DNA from: Paludibacteraceae bacterium
GTDB lineage: Bacteria > Bacteroidota > Bacteroidia > Bacteroidales > Paludibacteraceae
Reading direction: 5' to 3'
NCBI GenBank assembly: GCA_017478225.1
Contig: JAFVDX010000025.1
Location: 1 to 58,539, forward strand
Length of the DNA stretch: 58,539 nt
In this document: piece after piece, positions 37,590 to 50,819 of the stretch
How positions within the stretch are numbered: the first letter of the stretch is position 1
Layout of the letters: each line of letters begins with the position of its first letter
Position numbers and translations under genes: made by a program
Notes under the pieces: model-generated
What the model saw: only the letters and a program-made list of their open reading frames with translations
Told to the model about the DNA's origin: nothing
Database searches by the model: none

Positions 37590-37597
37590 TAATTTTG
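37590..37597 (+). promoter_or_regulatory. Possible promoter of the AmpG-like gene (-7 box only)
   Basis: TAATTTTG at 37590-37597, 12 bp after the clpB stop. The -33 position has TTTA rather than TTTG, so it is a weaker match. It favours ATG 37615 over ATG 37606. Confidence 0.5.
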
Positions 37598-37614
37598 TCG
37601 CTCAAATGAGAGCG

Positions 37615-38922
37615 ATGAAACAAAATCCTTGGTTGTGGGTGCCTTCGCTCTATTTTGCTGAAGGCATCCCTTATTTTTTAGTAAATAATGTGAGTGTAAT
37701 GATGCTCACTCGGTTGGGGGTTCCTAATGGCGAGATGGCGCTATATACCAGTTTGTTATATCTACCTTGGGTAATAAAGCCATTATGGAGTCCGTTTGTA
37801 GATATTTGGCGTACCAAACGGTGGTGGGTTCTGACTATGCAGATATTGATTTCGGCATGTTTTGTAGGTCTTACGATAACCATTCCGCATCCTGATGCAA
37901 GCATAATATCCGTACAGCAGACAAGTATAGGTTTGTTTAAGTGGATGCTTTGTTTGTTTTGGATATGTGCTTTTCTGAGTGCTACACACGATATTGCCGC
38001 CGACGGATTTTATATGTTAGCCCTCAGCGAAGGTGATCAGTCACTTTTTGTAGGCATTCGATCTACATTCTATCGTCTTGCCAATATATTTGGGTTAGGC
38101 GTGCTTATTGCCATTGCAGGCCTACTTGAAACTCGATTGGGAAATATACCACAAGCATGGCAAATAACGCTGCTTATAACGAGCATACTCTTTGCCTCAA
38201 TAACGCTATGGCATTTGTTTTTCTTGCCCAAGGCAGAGACCAAAACGACCGACACTGAACACAACAAAACGGTAGAGGATATATTCCAGGAATTTGGTCT
38301 AACCTTTGTTAGTTTCTTCAAGAAAAAAGGCATACTAATCGCCCTACTCTTTATGTTGCTTTATCGTCTTCCTGAGGCTTTTATGCTAAAGATGGTTACA
38401 CCTTTTTTGGTTGGTAGTCAGGAGAGTGGCGGTTTAGGATTAAAGACAGAATATGTCGGACTCTTATATGGTACATTCGGGGTATTGTTTCTAACTATCG
38501 GTGGAATACTTGGCGGCATATATGCTTCAAGAAAAGGTCTGAAAAAATCATTATGGATAATGGCACTGCTTATAACCCTGCCGGATGCTGTATATTTATT
38601 CATGAGTCTATTCCCTACCAACAGCCTTTGGCTAATAGGTTGTTGCATATCTTTAGAGCAATTTGGTTACGGCTTCGGATTCACCGCCTATATGCTATAT
38701 CTTATATGGTTTTCACAAGGCGAGAAGAAAACATCTCATTACGCTTTGTGCACTGCATTTATGGCTGCAGGAATGATGCTGCCCGGGTTGGTAGCAGGTT
38801 ATTTGCAAGAAGCAGTGGGTTACAAAATTTTCTTCTCATTGATTATGCTTTTTTGCTTTATCACACTATTAGTTACAGCGCTTGTATATCAACAAATACC
38901 AGAGCAATACGGCAAGAAATAA
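37615..38922 (+). CDS. AmpG-like major facilitator permease
   Basis: 435 residues from ATG 37615 (MKQNPWLWVPSLYFAEGIPYF); an ATG three codons upstream also exists. Twelve hydrophobic segments in two halves, with the N-terminal signature WVPSLYFAEGIPY and WVIKPLWSPFVD typical of the AmpG branch of the MFS. AmpG proteins import cell-wall muropeptides (GlcNAc-anhydroMurNAc peptides) for recycling. Related Bacteroidota members have not all been tested, so the substrate is inferred. It follows clpB by 36 bp with a possible promoter of its own. Confidence 0.82.
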   Translation: MKQNPWLWVPSLYFAEGIPYFLVNNVSVMMLTRLGVPNGEMALYTSLLYLPWVIKPLWSPFVDIWRTKRWWVLTMQILISACFVGLTITIPHPDASIISVQQTSIGLFKWMLCLFWICAFLSATHDIAADGFYMLALSEGDQSLFVGIRSTFYRLANIFGLGVLIAIAGLLETRLGNIPQAWQITLLITSILFASITLWHLFFLPKAETKTTDTEHNKTVEDIFQEFGLTFVSFFKKKGILIALLFMLLYRLPEAFMLKMVTPFLVGSQESGGLGLKTEYVGLLYGTFGVLFLTIGGILGGIYASRKGLKKSLWIMALLITLPDAVYLFMSLFPTNSLWLIGCCISLEQFGYGFGFTAYMLYLIWFSQGEKKTSHYALCTAFMAAGMMLPGLVAGYLQEAVGYKIFFSLIMLFCFITLLVTALVYQQIPEQYGKK

Positions 38923-38937
38923 GTACATTAAAACCTA

Positions 38938-38969
38938 TTTGTGTAATTGAAAAAAAAAGCGTAATTTTG
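38938..38969 (+). promoter_or_regulatory. Promoter of the pssA-nuclease-FKBP operon
   Basis: TTTG at 38938-38941, 20 bases, TAATTTTG at 38962-38969. The spacer begins TGTAATTG as in the promoter at 20958-20989. The predicted leader is about 90 bases. Confidence 0.85.
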
Positions 38970-39064
38970 CGGCATACTTTAAGTGCGGTAGTGTGACCTA
39001 TAGTTTAGGCAACAGATGTTACTATCAATGCAAAAATATGAGTATAACAAGAAAGTATAAATAA

Positions 39065-39778
39065 ATGAAAAAGCATATACCCAATATGATTACTTGCTGC
39101 AACCTGTTGTCGGGTTCAGTAGCAGTATATTTAGCCACAGAGGAGCAGTATGTGTGGTCGTTGTGTTTAATAATTTTGGCTGCTATATTTGATTTTTTCG
39201 ATGGCATGACAGCACGGCTTTTGGGTGTAAGCAGTCCGATAGGAAAGGAATTAGACTCTCTTGCTGACGACATCAGTTTCGGTTTGGCTCCTTCGATGAT
39301 GCTTTTTTGTTATTTGAAGCCGATTATTGGTTGGTGGGCATTGATTGCTCTTCTTATGGCTGCTTTTTCGGCGTTACGACTTGCCAAATTCAATCTGGAT
39401 GAGCGTCAGACTACAAGTTTTATTGGTCTCGCCACCCCTGCCAATGCTTTGTTTTGGGCTGCTAATGTTGCTAATCAAAGCATGCAAAACACTATAATGG
39501 ATGGGGCTGTTGGGGCATATACTCTATTAGCGCTGAGTTTGGTGTCATGCTGGCTACTCGTATCAGAGATTCCTTTTTTCTCTTTGAAATTTCATGATTT
39601 GAGTTGGAAAGAGAATAAAATCAGATTTATTTTTCTTATAGGGACTGCTATTATTATGATTACATATTGCGTATTGGCAATAGTATTCAAAAATCCATAC
39701 GCTCTAATACCTATAGCAAATATTACCATAATGTGGTATGTGTTGCTATCGTTATTAACCTTAAGAAAAACCAAATGA
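39065..39778 (+). CDS. pssA: CDP-diacylglycerol-serine O-phosphatidyltransferase
   Basis: 237 residues, inner membrane. It joins CDP-diacylglycerol and serine to make phosphatidylserine, the precursor of phosphatidylethanolamine. The CDP-alcohol phosphotransferase motif is complete: Asp 46, Gly 47, Ala 50, Arg 51, Gly 60, Asp 64 and Asp 68. About six to eight membrane helices follow. It is the first gene of a five-gene operon and overlaps the following nuclease gene by ATGA, so a lipid enzyme is translationally coupled to a secreted nuclease. Confidence 0.93.
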   Translation: MKKHIPNMITCCNLLSGSVAVYLATEEQYVWSLCLIILAAIFDFFDGMTARLLGVSSPIGKELDSLADDISFGLAPSMMLFCYLKPIIGWWALIALLMAAFSALRLAKFNLDERQTTSFIGLATPANALFWAANVANQSMQNTIMDGAVGAYTLLALSLVSCWLLVSEIPFFSLKFHDLSWKENKIRFIFLIGTAIIMITYCVLAIVFKNPYALIPIANITIMWYVLLSLLTLRKTK

Positions 39779-40899
39779 AAAAGATTACATTATTAGCAGC
39801 ATTCTTTGCCTGCTTAGTTGCTTTTGCGGAAAAGATGCCAGATGGCTACTACCAAAGTGCTGATGGCAAACAAGACGAAGAACTGAAGACTGCATTGTAT
39901 AATATCATAAAAGTGGGCAGTCGTCAGGGTTATGGTTCTGGCAGTTGGACTGTATTTTATTATTCTGACCGTAGGGAGGATGGTTCTGTGTGGGATATGT
40001 ATTCAGATACTGTGCGCTACTTTACTAATCCAGGCACTGCGGTAAGCGGTATGAATATAGAACATAGTTTTGCCAAGTCATGGTGGGGAGGAACGAAAAA
40101 CGACGCATATAAAGACTGCTATCACTTGAATCCGTCGGAATCGACTGCCAATAGCGCCCGCAGCAATTATCCGCTTGGTGTGGTTACGAATGTAACAAAG
40201 ACCGCAGGTTCACTAAAGATAGGTACGAATCCTGAGTACAAGACGCTTTACCCAAGAAAAAATGGTAACGACTTCATGATTTGGGAACCAAAAGATGAGT
40301 ACAAGGGTGATTTTGCCAGAGCATATTTCTATATGGCTACTTGTTATCAAGACTTGACATGGCGTATAGACAACGATGATGTCGGCTCCAAGTTTGCCAT
40401 GCAGAATGATAATTATCTTGAGTTTCAGGAGTGGGAGCAACAAGTATTGCTTGATTGGCACAGGATGGACCCTGTATCACAAAAGGAAATTACCCGTATG
40501 GACGCAGTGAGCGACTATCAACATAATCGCAATCCATTTATAGACTATCCGTGCCTTGTAGAATATATATGGGGCAACAAACAAGGACAGAAAGTAGATT
40601 TCAAGAAATTGAAAAATACAGCCGACAGCGATTGGCTCACATCATTGGATATGTCGGGTTGCACATGTTCGTCAGTCGATACAAAGGATAATCCGGCAGA
40701 GGCTCAAATAAAAATAAATGTAGAAGGGAAAAATATCTTTATATATGGCATAAATGAAGATACAGAAATCAAGATATACGATGCTACGGGTAGGTTGATA
40801 ATAGATGCCACAGCCACACAAAGTCCTATCAGAATAGTAAATAGCGGTTTTTATCTGCTTCAATTACCCAATAAAACACATAAAATACTAATCCCATAA
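39775..40899 (+). CDS. Secreted endonuclease I family nuclease with T9SS tail
   Basis: 374 residues from ATG 39775, inside the ATGA overlap with pssA; the frame is open further upstream but that part lies within pssA. Signal peptide MKKITLLAAFFACLVAFA. The catalytic domain (about residues 20-290) is of the Endonuclease_1 type: MNIEHSFAKSWWGG with the likely catalytic His 97, then KNDAYKDCYHLNPSES, GDFARAYFYMATCY and LLDWHRMDPVSQKE. Such enzymes cut DNA, and sometimes RNA, with a metal ion. The final 65 residues (IKIYDATGRLII, SGFYLLQL) are a T9SS type A sorting domain, so the nuclease should act outside the cell. The next gene is a longer paralogue. Confidence 0.92.
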   Translation: MKKITLLAAFFACLVAFAEKMPDGYYQSADGKQDEELKTALYNIIKVGSRQGYGSGSWTVFYYSDRREDGSVWDMYSDTVRYFTNPGTAVSGMNIEHSFAKSWWGGTKNDAYKDCYHLNPSESTANSARSNYPLGVVTNVTKTAGSLKIGTNPEYKTLYPRKNGNDFMIWEPKDEYKGDFARAYFYMATCYQDLTWRIDNDDVGSKFAMQNDNYLEFQEWEQQVLLDWHRMDPVSQKEITRMDAVSDYQHNRNPFIDYPCLVEYIWGNKQGQKVDFKKLKNTADSDWLTSLDMSGCTCSSVDTKDNPAEAQIKINVEGKNIFIYGINEDTEIKIYDATGRLIIDATATQSPIRIVNSGFYLLQLPNKTHKILIP

Positions 40900-40909
40900 A
40901 ACCACGATT

Positions 40910-42760
40910 ATGAAAAGAATTATACCTCTGTTGATAGTTGCGTTCAGCATGAATTGCCTTGCCGAAGAATTACCTCAAGGCTACTATGATGGTGCCAACG
41001 GCAAGAAAGACAAAGAGTTGAAGACTGCTTTGCATGAGATAATAAAAGGCGGCGAGCGTTTTCAATATGGTCCGAACACTTATCATACTTCAGATGCTAA
41101 TGGGGAGAAGGGCAGTCTGAAAGCAATTGGCACATGGGGTGCATTTAATCTAACTGATAAGCGTACGGACGGCAGTGTGTATGATATGTATGGCAACACC
41201 ATGAGATATTTTCCTCCGAAGGGTCAATCGGGTGCTGGACTTGATATAGAGCATTGTTTTCCAAAATCATGGTGGGGAGGCGATAACAATGATGCATACA
41301 AAGACTTGTATCATTTGAACCCTGCCGATATGTACGCCAATGGCAATAAAAGCAATTATCCTCCCGGGTATGTGCCAAGTGCCGACAAATTTGATAATGG
41401 TAGTTTTAGAATGGGTAAGAATTCGGAGTATGGCGATTTTCTGGTTTTTGAGCCTGCCGATCAATATAAAGGTGATTTTGCAAGAGCATACTTTTATATA
41501 GCCACAGCATACGAAGATTTTGAGTGGAAAGCAGATTTCAGCAAATATATCGTTAATGACGACTATTTGGAATTCAAGCCATGGCTTGTGAATGTGCTTT
41601 TAGATTGGCATCGCAAAGACCCTGTGTCAGAAAAAGAAATTAACAGGTTGGATGCCATATCCAGTCTGCAACACAACAGAAACCCATATATAGATTTTCC
41701 TGAATTGGTAGAATATATATGGGGAAATAAAAAAGGCGAAGATGTAGATTTCAGCACATTAGTAGCAACTTTTTCTGATGAATATAAATGTCCAATAGAG
41801 AAAGAGAATCCCACTGCCTACGAGGCAACTGACATAACCGCTACCGGCTTCAGTGCTCACTGGAAAGATGTGGATGCAGGTTCTTATAGGCTTGAGGTAT
41901 TTACGAAAGCGGAAAAAGGACATAACGATACACTGCTCAATGTTCCATTGGTAAAGAGTGACAGTATAAAGAACAATCCGTATATCCGTTGGACAAAATC
42001 GGATGGTACGGATGCTACTTATAACAACACTGACGGTGGCGGTGCATTTTATATGAGTACTACCACAGAGAAACGCTTTTTCAAAATCAGCGGGCTCAGT
42101 ATTGGTGAGAATGCCAAGTTGGTGGTGAAATGTAGCGTATGGAACAAAGGAGACCAGACTGCCACACTTGTAGTTACCGCTGACGGAGAGGTGCTGGACG
42201 AGATAGAACTCAATTTGAACGAAGAATATCATACCATACCTCTTAAGGCAGGAACGAAAGAAATTACTTTAGCACAAGCGGAAATAGGCAGCAAAGGCAA
42301 TTATCACAGGATAAGCATGCAGCAGATATTTGTTATTCAAGGTGATTATGAGTTGGAAGAGACGATTTTTGATGGCTATCCAGAAGATACACGCGACACC
42401 GATGCAGAAGTAAAAATAGACTTGGAAGACGGTCAGACAGTATATTATCGTGTAACGCCGTCAGGAATGGTAGCAAGCAATACTGTTGCAGTTACTTACA
42501 ATGCTACGCCGGTTGATCCTCAACCCGATCCGGAGCCTGAAGATGCTCTTTACAGTAGCAAAGCCGGATATGAGGTTTTTACAGAGGGTCTGAATGTGAA
42601 GATAACGGGCACAGGAAACGGAATAAACATTCAGGCATACGACATAATGGGAAGAAAAGTGGCAGAAAGCATAAGCAGCGAAGAAACTAACTTGACAATG
42701 CCACAACAAGGAATATACATTATTTGCATTGGAAATAACAAGATAAAGATTATTATATAA
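40910..42760 (+). CDS. Secreted endonuclease I family nuclease, longer paralogue
   Basis: 616 residues. Signal peptide MKRIIPLLIVAFSMNCLA. The catalytic region (about 20-300) closely follows the upstream gene: DIEHCFPKSWWGG with catalytic His 115, NNDAYKDLYHLNPADMYA, GDFARAYFYIATAYEDF, VLLDWHRKDPVSEKEI. After it come a fibronectin-III-like module (about 305-400, TGFSAHWKDVDAGSYRLEV) and a jelly-roll-like module (about 345-500), then a PDPQPDPEP linker and a T9SS type A sorting domain. It begins 10 bp after its paralogue, a clear tandem duplication with later domain gain or loss. Extracellular DNA breakdown is the likely role. Confidence 0.92.
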   Translation: MKRIIPLLIVAFSMNCLAEELPQGYYDGANGKKDKELKTALHEIIKGGERFQYGPNTYHTSDANGEKGSLKAIGTWGAFNLTDKRTDGSVYDMYGNTMRYFPPKGQSGAGLDIEHCFPKSWWGGDNNDAYKDLYHLNPADMYANGNKSNYPPGYVPSADKFDNGSFRMGKNSEYGDFLVFEPADQYKGDFARAYFYIATAYEDFEWKADFSKYIVNDDYLEFKPWLVNVLLDWHRKDPVSEKEINRLDAISSLQHNRNPYIDFPELVEYIWGNKKGEDVDFSTLVATFSDEYKCPIEKENPTAYEATDITATGFSAHWKDVDAGSYRLEVFTKAEKGHNDTLLNVPLVKSDSIKNNPYIRWTKSDGTDATYNNTDGGGAFYMSTTTEKRFFKISGLSIGENAKLVVKCSVWNKGDQTATLVVTADGEVLDEIELNLNEEYHTIPLKAGTKEITLAQAEIGSKGNYHRISMQQIFVIQGDYELEETIFDGYPEDTRDTDAEVKIDLEDGQTVYYRVTPSGMVASNTVAVTYNATPVDPQPDPEPEDALYSSKAGYEVFTEGLNVKITGTGNGINIQAYDIMGRKVAESISSEETNLTMPQQGIYIICIGNNKIKIII

Positions 42761-42773
42761 AAGAATTTATAAA

Positions 42774-43358
42774 ATGGATAAAATCAGTTATGCACTTGGT
42801 TTGTCGCTTGGGCAGAATTTGCTTGGTAGCGGCGTAAAGTCACTTAATTTTCAAGATTTAGCACTTGGAGTGGCAGATGTGATGAAGATGAATGAGCCTA
42901 AAATATCATATCAGGAGGCGCAACAACTGCTCAACAAGTATTTTCAGGAACTACAAGAAGAGGTTAGTCGTGTGGAAAAGGAACGCGGACAACAATTCTT
43001 GGAAGAAAACAAAAAACGCCCCGGAGTTAAGGTAACAGCAAGCGGACTTCAGTATGAAGTTTTGGATGCAACAATAGGTATGAAGCCTAAGGCAACAGAC
43101 AAAGTAAGAGTACATTATGAAGGGTCGCTGATTGATGGTACAATATTCGACAGCAGTTATAAAAGAGGCGAATCTATTACATTTGGCCTCAACCAAGTAA
43201 TAAAAGGTTGGACAGAAGGTTTGCAACTGATGTCAATCGGTTCAAAGTATAAGTTCTTTATCCCCTACCAATTAGGTTATGGAGCACAGGGTGCAGGCAA
43301 CTCTATTCCACCTTACGCAACTCTTATTTTCACAGTAGAATTACTTGGTATTGAATAA
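42774..43358 (+). CDS. FKBP-type peptidyl-prolyl isomerase (no signal peptide)
   Basis: 194 residues. N-terminal FklB-type dimerisation helices (KISYALGLSLGQNLL, residues 1-75) and a C-terminal FKBP domain (about 85-194: [55 protein letters not shown]). It catalyses cis-trans isomerisation at prolines. There is no signal peptide, so it should be cytoplasmic, unlike the next gene, whose FKBP domain is very similar. It is 13 bp after the second nuclease gene. Confidence 0.95.
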   Translation: MDKISYALGLSLGQNLLGSGVKSLNFQDLALGVADVMKMNEPKISYQEAQQLLNKYFQELQEEVSRVEKERGQQFLEENKKRPGVKVTASGLQYEVLDATIGMKPKATDKVRVHYEGSLIDGTIFDSSYKRGESITFGLNQVIKGWTEGLQLMSIGSKYKFFIPYQLGYGAQGAGNSIPPYATLIFTVELLGIE

Positions 43359-43391
43359 AAAATATAAAAATATCTAAAAAGAATATAAACA

Positions 43392-44651
43392 ATGAAAAAG
43401 ATTTCAATTTTACTTATTGCTGTAATAGGTATGATAAGTTGCAGCAATACTTATGAGGCAAAGACTGTTCGCCTTGACAATGAAAACGATAGTATCAACT
43501 ATGCCTTGGGAGTGGTGAATGGTGCTCAAATTAAGATGTATTATATGAATAACGACTCAACCGATGCTGCCGTACAAGAGTTTATGCAAGGTTTGACTGA
43601 TGGTTACGAAGGAAAAGTTGTTGAGAAATCGAAAGCAGAGCAAACGGGTGAGAATATTGGTAGTTTTGTAAGACAATGTGAGAATGAAGGTCTTGCTCAA
43701 AACAAGAATTGGCCTATAAATGAAAAACTTTTCTTTCAAGGTTTGGTAAATGGTATGTTAAAGGATACGAGTGTAATGTCGAGTGATTTTGCACGCGAGT
43801 GGTTCCAAGGCAAATACTATGCACAGATGAATAAAGAAGAGGCAGAGGCAGAAAATATAGGAAAGGCCATCAAGAGCAAGTGTATGGATAAGGCTCAAGC
43901 AGTAGAACTGAAGTCAGAGTTGGACAGCCTTAACTATGCTTTTGGATATATCAACGGCGAAGGTATTGGTAATGATTTGCTTCGCAACGACTCTACCGGT
44001 GGCGATTTTCAGAAGTTAGTTAAAGCCATCAACTCAAGTTTGCGTAGTAGTATGCACAATCCACAACTTGTGCAGATGGCTCAACAAATAGGTAAGACTA
44101 TTCGCGAGCAAGAGGCAGACGGATTGCTTGGAATAGCAGAGTTGCCTACAGAGTTTGAACTTATAGCACAAGGTTTTACCAATGGTCTTTACGGATTCGA
44201 AGAGCAAATGAACATGCAAGAAGCAGGCGATTATGTTAATGCAGCCATTGAGCGTATAAAATATGGTCCTGTAAAAGCAGAAGGTGCTGCATTCCTTGAA
44301 GAAAACGCCAAAAGAGAAGAAGTTGTAGTAACAGAGAGCGGATTGCAATATGAGGTGCTGAAAATGGGTAAAGGCAAAAAACCTACTGCCACAGACCGCG
44401 TAAAAGTACATTACCATGGAACATTGATTGATGGTACTGTTTTTGACTCGTCTGTAGAAAGAGGTGAACCTATTACCTTTGCTCTCGACCAAGTGATAAA
44501 AGGTTGGACAGAAGGTGTACAGTTGATGCCTGTTGGTTCCAAATTCCGTTTCTATATTCCACAAGAATTAGGTTATGGTTCACAACAAGCCGGCGATATA
44601 CCACCATTCTCTACTTTGATTTTTGATGTAGAATTATTGGGAATTGAATAA
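43392..44651 (+). CDS. FKBP-type peptidyl-prolyl isomerase, lipoprotein
   Basis: 419 residues. Signal peptide with lipobox GMISC (Cys 17). Two FKBP_N-like helical domains (about 30-140: [15 protein letters not shown]; and about 175-290: [14 protein letters not shown]) precede one FKBP domain (about 305-419: [46 protein letters not shown]). It should sit on the periplasmic face of a membrane and help fold exported proteins. Its FKBP domain is a close duplicate of the upstream gene. As the last gene of the operon with two secreted nucleases, it may serve their folding; this is inference. Confidence 0.94.
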   Translation: MKKISILLIAVIGMISCSNTYEAKTVRLDNENDSINYALGVVNGAQIKMYYMNNDSTDAAVQEFMQGLTDGYEGKVVEKSKAEQTGENIGSFVRQCENEGLAQNKNWPINEKLFFQGLVNGMLKDTSVMSSDFAREWFQGKYYAQMNKEEAEAENIGKAIKSKCMDKAQAVELKSELDSLNYAFGYINGEGIGNDLLRNDSTGGDFQKLVKAINSSLRSSMHNPQLVQMAQQIGKTIREQEADGLLGIAELPTEFELIAQGFTNGLYGFEEQMNMQEAGDYVNAAIERIKYGPVKAEGAAFLEENAKREEVVVTESGLQYEVLKMGKGKKPTATDRVKVHYHGTLIDGTVFDSSVERGEPITFALDQVIKGWTEGVQLMPVGSKFRFYIPQELGYGSQQAGDIPPFSTLIFDVELLGIE

Positions 44652-44671
44652 AAGAAATAAGTATAAAAAAG

Positions 44672-44704
44672 AAAGAAGGACATTGAGGTGTTCTTCTTTT
44701 TTTG
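44672..44704 (+). terminator. Terminator of the pssA-FKBP operon
   Basis: AAAGAAGGACA (44672-44682), loop TTGAGG, TGTTCTTCTTT (44689-44699) with one G-T pair, then T residues. Confidence 0.88.
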
Positions 44705-44711
44705 TGGGGGA

Positions 44712-44742
44712 TAGAGGCTTTAGAAAACTTAGAAAACTTAGA
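44712..44742 (+). repeat. Array of TAGA at exact 9-bp period (4 units)
   Basis: TAGA begins at 44712, 44721, 44730 and 44739, with units close to TTAGAAAAC. It lies just after an operon terminator, in the same orientation as the array behind tyrS. Confidence 0.85.
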
Positions 44743-44761
44743 AAAGATTTGGGAGTATGTC

Positions 44762-45091
44762 TTATTTCTTAATTCTGAAGGAGAGGAAGAGGGAGATTAC
44801 CACATATATTAGAACCATCGGAACCCATGAGTTGCTGCTTACAAACATAAACCATGCTGCAACCCCAAGAAAGAGAGTGGCAATAAAATAGAGTCGCTGC
44901 AAGCGCGCCAAACGATGATTGGTAGTTTTGTTTTGTATAGCATATAAGAAAGCCTGCAATATAGCCAACACAGCACCTACAGCAAAGATATAATTGGAGT
45001 ATTTTACATCTAAAGTGAACAACATGGCACCTATGACGAGCAAAACACCTGCAGATGACAGAAGTATAGTATGTAATTTTTTCATTGCCAT
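44762..45091 (-). CDS. Small four-helix membrane protein, unknown function
   Basis: 109 residues (or 107 from the second ATG). Four hydrophobic segments at about 8-27, 33-51, 68-86 and 88-104, with a short basic loop (KTTNHRLARLQR) in the middle and a basic C-terminus (SFRIKK). No signal peptide and no known motif. It follows the DivIC/FtsB-like gene by 53 bp and is probably co-transcribed with it, so it may act in the cell envelope or in division, but nothing in the sequence proves that. Confidence 0.75.
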   Translation of the reverse strand: MAMKKLHTILLSSAGVLLVIGAMLFTLDVKYSNYIFAVGAVLAILQAFLYAIQNKTTNHRLARLQRLYFIATLFLGVAAWFMFVSSNSWVPMVLIYVVISLFLSFRIKK

Positions 45092-45144
45092 ATATTCATG
45101 TATTTGAGTTCAAATTATCAGCCGCTAAAAACATATCGTTGGGA

Positions 45145-45450
45145 CTACTCAACTATATATACATCTTCGTTGTCAGCATGCATATAATAGTTTTCGCGTG
45201 CGAAACGCTCGATATTTTCAGTGCTTGATTGCAATTCTTTTAGGTCTTTCTTATATTGTTCTATTTGTTTTCTACTTTCTTCTAATTCGTGCTGCAAAGC
45301 ACGGATTTGTCGTGCTTGTCTTGTACGAACAACAAGACTCTGTTCTCCACAAAAAGTCAGTATAACTGCAAATACAACACATGTAAGAATATACTTATTA
45401 AGCACATATTTGCGAGAGAAAGACCATATCTTTTTCCAATCAGGTTTCAC
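45145..45450 (-). CDS. DivIC/FtsB-family septum formation protein
   Basis: 101 residues. Short basic cytoplasmic N-terminus, one membrane helix (about 20-38: YILTCVVFAVILTFCG), then a coiled coil (about 45-80: RQIRALQHELEESRKQIEQY) and a C-terminal segment (NIERFARENYYMHADNEDVY) of the septum formation initiator family. These proteins join FtsL and FtsQ/DivIB at the division site. Family, size and topology all agree. The promoter lies about 130 bp upstream and the leader between contains a GC-rich block. Confidence 0.9.
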   Translation of the reverse strand: MKPDWKKIWSFSRKYVLNKYILTCVVFAVILTFCGEQSLVVRTRQARQIRALQHELEESRKQIEQYKKDLKELQSSTENIERFARENYYMHADNEDVYIVE

Positions 45451-45536
45451 TTGATTTCAGATTTAACAATAGTAAAATTAGGCATATAGTACGCTTCTAT
45501 ATAACAAATCTGTTATTACATGTTTTTGTTTTGGTT

Positions 45537-45563
45537 GCGGGCGAGGACCGGCAAGCCTACCGC
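45537..45563 (-). ncRNA. GC-rich structured element in the leader of the division gene (candidate)
   Basis: A 27-nt block of about 75% GC in an AT-rich gap. On the minus strand it can fold with GCGG paired to the terminal CCGC and an inner AGG paired to CCU. It begins about 10 nt into the predicted transcript and is followed by an A/C-rich tail. The same strand also reads as an in-frame peptide without a standard start codon. It may be a regulatory leader or small RNA; function unknown. Confidence 0.35.
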
Positions 45564-45580
45564 GTTCCAAATGATGGCTG

Positions 45581-45611
45581 CAAAATTAAGTAAAAAAAAT
45601 TACTTGACAAA
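45581..45611 (-). promoter_or_regulatory. Promoter of the DivIC/FtsB gene
   Basis: Minus-strand TTTG at 45611-45608, 19 bases, TAATTTTG at 45588-45581. A perfect match, giving a leader of about 125 bases. Confidence 0.85.
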
Positions 45612-45647
45612 CATAAAGAATGATTTTCGCAATCAAATTATTATGCG

Positions 45648-45655
45648 TAAATTTG
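45648..45655 (+). promoter_or_regulatory. Possible promoter of the secreted DNase-ligA operon (-7 box only)
   Basis: TAAATTTG at 45648-45655, with only a T-rich stretch (TTTT, 45624-45627) at the -33 position. It lies 22 bp before the start codon and diverges from the division gene promoter. Confidence 0.55.
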
Positions 45656-45677
45656 CCGTCAGAAATAAAAGTAGCAG

Positions 45678-49889
<4,212 letters not shown>

Positions 49890-49925
49890 ACTATATATTT
49901 GAATCACCCTCAAAAATCAAAATAT

Positions 49926-50819
49926 ATGAATACTCTCAGTGGACTTGGAACCGCCCTTATCACTCCCTTCCTTCAGAATCAAGATATAGATTTCACTGCA
50001 CTTGAAGGATTGGTGGAATTGCAAATACAAGCAGGTGTTGACTATCTTGTTGTGCTCGGAACTACCGCCGAGTCAGCAACTCTAACAGAAAACGAGAAAC
50101 AACAAGTAAGACAAATTATTGTAGGCAAGAACGCAGGCAGAGTGCCATTAGTACTTGGTATAGGAGGCAACAATACAGCAAAAGTAGTTAGCGAACTTAC
50201 AAACCTTAGAAATCCGGATGATTTTGCAGCCATATTATCCGTTTGCCCCTACTACAATAAGCCTTCGCAAGAAGGACTCTTCCAACATTTCTGTGCAATA
50301 GCAGACGCTTCCCCACTACCTGTTATATTATATAATGTGCCCGGTAGGACAGGCGTCAACCTGCTGCCACAGACGGTTATGAGAATAAAAAAGACATGCC
50401 CCAAAAAGATAATAGGAATAAAAGAAGCAAGCGGAAATATAGAGCAAATAACAGAACTTATTTCCTTGCGAGACAAAGAAAAGACGACGCAGAAAGATTT
50501 TGACCTGCTTGTGATAAGCGGTGACGATGGTATTACAGCAGAACTTATGGACAAAGGAGCCAACGGACTAATTTCAGTGGCTGCCAACGCTTTTCCTCTG
50601 TCGTTTTCAGAAATAGTTAAAAACAAGCAAGGGAAAAGACATGAGACACAAGATAAGTTTGCCCAAATAGTCAGTCTGCTTTTCAAAGAAGGCAATCCCG
50701 CAGGAATAAAAACTGTTCTGACAGAAAAGGGATATATACATAATGTCCTACGCCTACCTCTTGTAAGAAATTCTTCAGCCACACAAATAGAAATCCGGCA
50801 TGCACTCGCCGAATTATGA
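49926..50819 (+). CDS. dapA: 4-hydroxy-tetrahydrodipicolinate synthase
   Basis: 297 residues from ATG 49926, the usual length; an in-frame TTG nine codons upstream is unlikely. It condenses pyruvate and aspartate semialdehyde, the first step of the lysine and diaminopimelate pathway. Schiff-base Lys 166 lies in IGIKEASGN, and Tyr 136 in LYNVPGRTG. GTTAESATLT and GGNNT are the substrate-binding loops. The TIM barrel is complete. It overlaps nth by ATGA. Confidence 0.96.
   Translation: MNTLSGLGTALITPFLQNQDIDFTALEGLVELQIQAGVDYLVVLGTTAESATLTENEKQQVRQIIVGKNAGRVPLVLGIGGNNTAKVVSELTNLRNPDDFAAILSVCPYYNKPSQEGLFQHFCAIADASPLPVILYNVPGRTGVNLLPQTVMRIKKTCPKKIIGIKEASGNIEQITELISLRDKEKTTQKDFDLLVISGDDGITAELMDKGANGLISVAANAFPLSFSEIVKNKQGKRHETQDKFAQIVSLLFKEGNPAGIKTVLTEKGYIHNVLRLPLVRNSSATQIEIRHALAEL

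Noticed and set aside
39667..39774. Upstream in-frame start for the first endonuclease I gene
   Set aside because: It lies inside pssA and the signal peptide begins at 39775, in the ATGA overlap.
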